Assembly (NCBI GenBank): GCA_000961765.1
Contig: LADT01000035.1
Location: 44,445-108,444 of the forward strand
Length of the DNA: 64,000 nucleotides
Source: Clostridiaceae bacterium BRH_c20a
GTDB taxonomy: Bacteria > Bacillota > Peptococcia > Peptococcales > BICA1-8
Direction of reading: 5' to 3'
The translations under genes were made by a program, and so were the position numbers. Below, piece by piece: positions 61,991 to 64,000 of this stretch (the first letter of the stretch is position 1; each line of letters opens with the position of its first letter). The notes beneath the pieces are model-generated. The model worked only from the letters and a program-made list of their open reading frames with translations, did no database searches and was not told the DNA's origin.

Positions 61991-63478
61991 TTATGGCTTA
62001 AATACAATTTTTTCAGGTACAATAACTATATTTGTTTTCCAAATATCCTTATGTTTAAATTCATTAAGTTGCTGTAGATTATTGATTAAAACAGTAGGAT
62101 AATCATCAATATCTTTTATAGCTTCTAACATTTGTTGTTGAGTTTTAAACTCTACATTTACAAAACCATTAGTTGTACGTCCATAAGATCGTTCACCGTC
62201 TGTAAGAATTTCTTTGTCGAAGACCATCAAGTTAATTTTTTTAGTCATATTACTATTGATGCAAGTTACAGTATACCAACCATCTTTATCAATATTCTTT
62301 GGAAAATTAGCACCGTCCTCTATAGAAAATCTTTTGACAACTGAAATCACCGAACTTATTTTCTCTGGTATTGGTTTTATGTTAACCGTGACAGATGATA
62401 TAACATCATCTGTGACTACTTCACTCGTCCAATTAATATCACTGTGCCTTGAGATATTAAGGGTACCGTCAACTAATTTTGAATAATCTTCTATATATTT
62501 TATCCTTGTTTTCTTACTGAACTTTTGTCTATGTTCATAATAGTAATTAATAGCAGTTTCTAGGTCATTTTCATTATATACGTCCTCAAACGTTTTAAGC
62601 GTATTATCATTGCCCACTATGAAATTCTCCGCAATAATTTTTTCAAGAGGAATTGATTCCATATTTTGCTTCTCCACAATTTCATATTCACGGGTGTTAT
62701 TATTAAAAGTATATGACCGTGTAGTATCCTCGTATTTATGTGTATTTCCTTTTTCATCAAAATAAGTATATGTTTGATTAACATTAAACTTTTTAAAGCC
62801 ATCTAATTTTTCCAAAGCATTTTTAACAACATATCTAATATCAGTTCCAGATTGAATAGTGTAAATTTCTTCACCATGTCCTATGTATCGAGTAGCCATT
62901 CCAATAAATTCGTTGTTAATATTATAGGCAATGTCATAGGCATAGGACTTATTTTCTTTATCATTTTTTATAATAAAACCATCTTCAGTGAAAAATTCAC
63001 TTCCTTTACTTGCACGAAAATCGCTGTTAATAAGAGAATATTCGTTTTGCAAAATATCAGTAGTTACAAAAATTACCGGAAGGTAACTGTTATTGTTATT
63101 ATCTCCCCATGTTACGATAGCGATATCATCATTCCCTTCGCCGGTGAAATCAAAATAATGGGTTTCATAATTTTTAAGAACTATCAATTTCTTTCCAAGA
63201 TTGTCCGTCATCTTATTTGTAGGAGTCTTACTTACAAATTCTATTACAGCGTCAATGTCCTTAATTTTATCCTTAGAACCTTCTGTATTGCTCTTTTCAG
63301 CTTCCACTTCTGCTTTGACTTCTTTCTTCAACTCTTCCTTTAACTTGGCTTCAGCTTCCATTTCTGCCTTAATCTCTGCTTTTAACTGCTCTTCTGACTT
63401 TTGATTAGAAGAAGAACATCCTATAGAAATCGTTAAACTAAGTAAAACTATTACAAACAAACTTATTACTTTTTTCAT
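61991..63478 (-). CDS. Large lipoprotein with charged coiled coil
   Basis: 495 residues from the ATG at 63478 behind GAGGAG. Signal with lipobox LTISIGC (Cys about 21). Next comes a Lys/Glu-rich coiled coil (EEQLKAEIKAEMEAEAKLKE and onwards to about residue 70). The rest contains HYFDFTGEGNDDIAIVTWGD, a calcium-blade-like motif, but no characterised family. Attached to the outer side of the cell membrane. Confidence 0.72.
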   Translation of the reverse strand: MKKVISLFVIVLLSLTISIGCSSSNQKSEEQLKAEIKAEMEAEAKLKEELKKEVKAEVEAEKSNTEGSKDKIKDIDAVIEFVSKTPTNKMTDNLGKKLIVLKNYETHYFDFTGEGNDDIAIVTWGDNNNNSYLPVIFVTTDILQNEYSLINSDFRASKGSEFFTEDGFIIKNDKENKSYAYDIAYNINNEFIGMATRYIGHGEEIYTIQSGTDIRYVVKNALEKLDGFKKFNVNQTYTYFDEKGNTHKYEDTTRSYTFNNNTREYEIVEKQNMESIPLEKIIAENFIVGNDNTLKTFEDVYNENDLETAINYYYEHRQKFSKKTRIKYIEDYSKLVDGTLNISRHSDINWTSEVVTDDVISSVTVNIKPIPEKISSVISVVKRFSIEDGANFPKNIDKDGWYTVTCINSNMTKKINLMVFDKEILTDGERSYGRTTNGFVNVEFKTQQQMLEAIKDIDDYPTVLINNLQQLNEFKHKDIWKTNIVIVPEKIVFKP

Positions 63479-63913
63479 TCTACAATCTCCTCGTATAATA
63501 GTTTTTGTAAGGTTCTTAGAGATAAAATTCCAGTTATAAACCTTACTAATTACCATAAATTAACTGGGAATATTGTTCTTTGATAATTTTATAAATTTGC
63601 ATTATCAGAAGTTATTTTGTTTACTTTTAACTGATGCCCGTGTGACAATGTTTATAGGCCATTGAGGTTAGTTCTGTCATCTCCTGTAGGACCTTTGTGG
63701 GTCGCTTCTATTTAAGTCAGTTCCCCTGGCCTGGTGTTAGCTTTGAACCGCTGGGTGTTTGTCCGGCTCCCTCTCTCCTGTATGGCAGTTCAAGGAGTCG
63801 TGCATAGGGGGTTCCGGAGCGTATTCTAATTGCGAGGATGTTGATGCGCCAGGTACCACGGACATTAGTTAATTCAATGGCCAAAAATTTGTATCAGGAA
63901 GGAGGTGATTTCA
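63479..63913 (+). ncRNA. Long 5' noncoding end of an IS110-family element, candidate bridge RNA
   Basis: From about 63625 the base composition becomes clearly richer in G+C than the AT-rich left flank, up to the transposase start at 63914. It has no ORF but several pairing segments such as the CCTGTAGGACC and GAACCGC...GCAGTTC areas. IS110-family elements with a long left noncoding end encode a bridge RNA there that pairs with target and donor DNA. Exact RNA ends are not set. Confidence 0.5.
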
Positions 63914-64000
63914 TTGTCAAATTCATTATTGGTAGGTATTGATGTCAGTCTCAACGACAACAAAGTCCGTATCCTCCATCCGGATGGAACCAGTCTTTCA
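63914..64000 (+). mobile_element. IS110-family transposase, N-terminal part
   Basis: TTG start at 63914, 8 bases after GGAGGTG. The 29 codons read MSNSLLVGIDVSLNDNKVRI then LHPDGTSLS; GIDVS is the first motif of the DEDD recombinase domain of IS110 transposases. It runs off the window edge. Confidence 0.7.

Noticed and set aside
1..64000. CRISPR array or tRNA genes
   Set aside because: No regularly spaced 25-40 base repeats and no cloverleaf-like sequence were found on reading; short tandem repeats at 4119, 56816 and 59821 are too few or too short.

Overview
The window looks like chromosome from a low-GC, anaerobic, probably spore-forming member of the Firmicutes, of a Peptococcaceae/Desulfotomaculum-like type. 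The reasons are strong GGAGG ribosome sites, AT-rich spacers, a tungsten-type aldehyde:ferredoxin oxidoreductase, several TRAP transporters, and spore-associated families (CotH kinase, DUF3231). This placement is inference; the window carries no rRNA and I found no tRNA. Gene functions below come from reading the translated sequences for known motifs; no database search was run.

Layout. (1) 1-5.3 kb: a MerR remnant, an ArsC-like protein, a TAXI-type TRAP binding protein with its fused permease, and a lone DctP-type binding protein. (2) 5.3-7.6 kb: a DcuS/DcuR-like two-component pair whose operon ends with that DctP gene. (3) 7.8-11 kb: carB without carA. (4) 11.1-14.7 kb: a complete siaA-siaB-siaC-siaD set, a phosphatase/kinase/partner-switch module controlling a diguanylate cyclase. 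(5) 15-27.6 kb: one long leftward operon with a DctP-DctQ-DctM transporter, hydantoin racemase, hydantoinase, N-carbamoyl amino acid hydrolase, ferredoxin, aldehyde:ferredoxin oxidoreductase, a protein of unknown family, an aminotransferase, a homoserine-dehydrogenase-like enzyme and a broken lactate-racemase-like gene. (6) 28-30 kb: an IclR regulator with an FMN-dependent alpha-hydroxy acid dehydrogenase. (7) 30.4-40.5 kb: galU facing an eight-gene leftward cluster (membrane protein, cellulose-synthase-like GT2, beta-helix/DHHW protein, membrane protein, VTC domain, DUF4956, CotH kinase, alpha-helical hydrolase-like protein) that looks like an exopolysaccharide or spore-surface assembly system. 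(8) 40.8-52.4 kb: a glutamine-rich coiled-coil protein, a broken EAL gene, metabolic and lipoprotein genes, tandem DUF3231 genes (one with a premature stop), proC and a large NosD-like beta-helix protein. (9) 52.8-64 kb: an accessory zone with a working-looking toxin-antitoxin pair, fragments of other toxin-antitoxin, KilA-N, RhuM and recombinase genes, MerR/GyrI-like genes, an XRE-ImmA/IrrE pair, a lipoprotein, and the left end of an IS110-family element.

How the parts connect. The hydantoin operon reads as uptake, racemisation, ring opening and decarbamoylation of a hydantoin or N-carbamoyl compound to an amino acid. Transamination and a tungsten-enzyme redox step would follow; the exact substrate is not visible. 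Both complete TRAP operons carry a hairpin between the binding-protein gene and the permease gene, which would favour binding-protein expression. The sia module and the EAL remnant point to c-di-GMP signalling, which may bear on the nearby surface-polymer cluster. The accessory zone shows repeated deletions that fused unrelated gene fragments.
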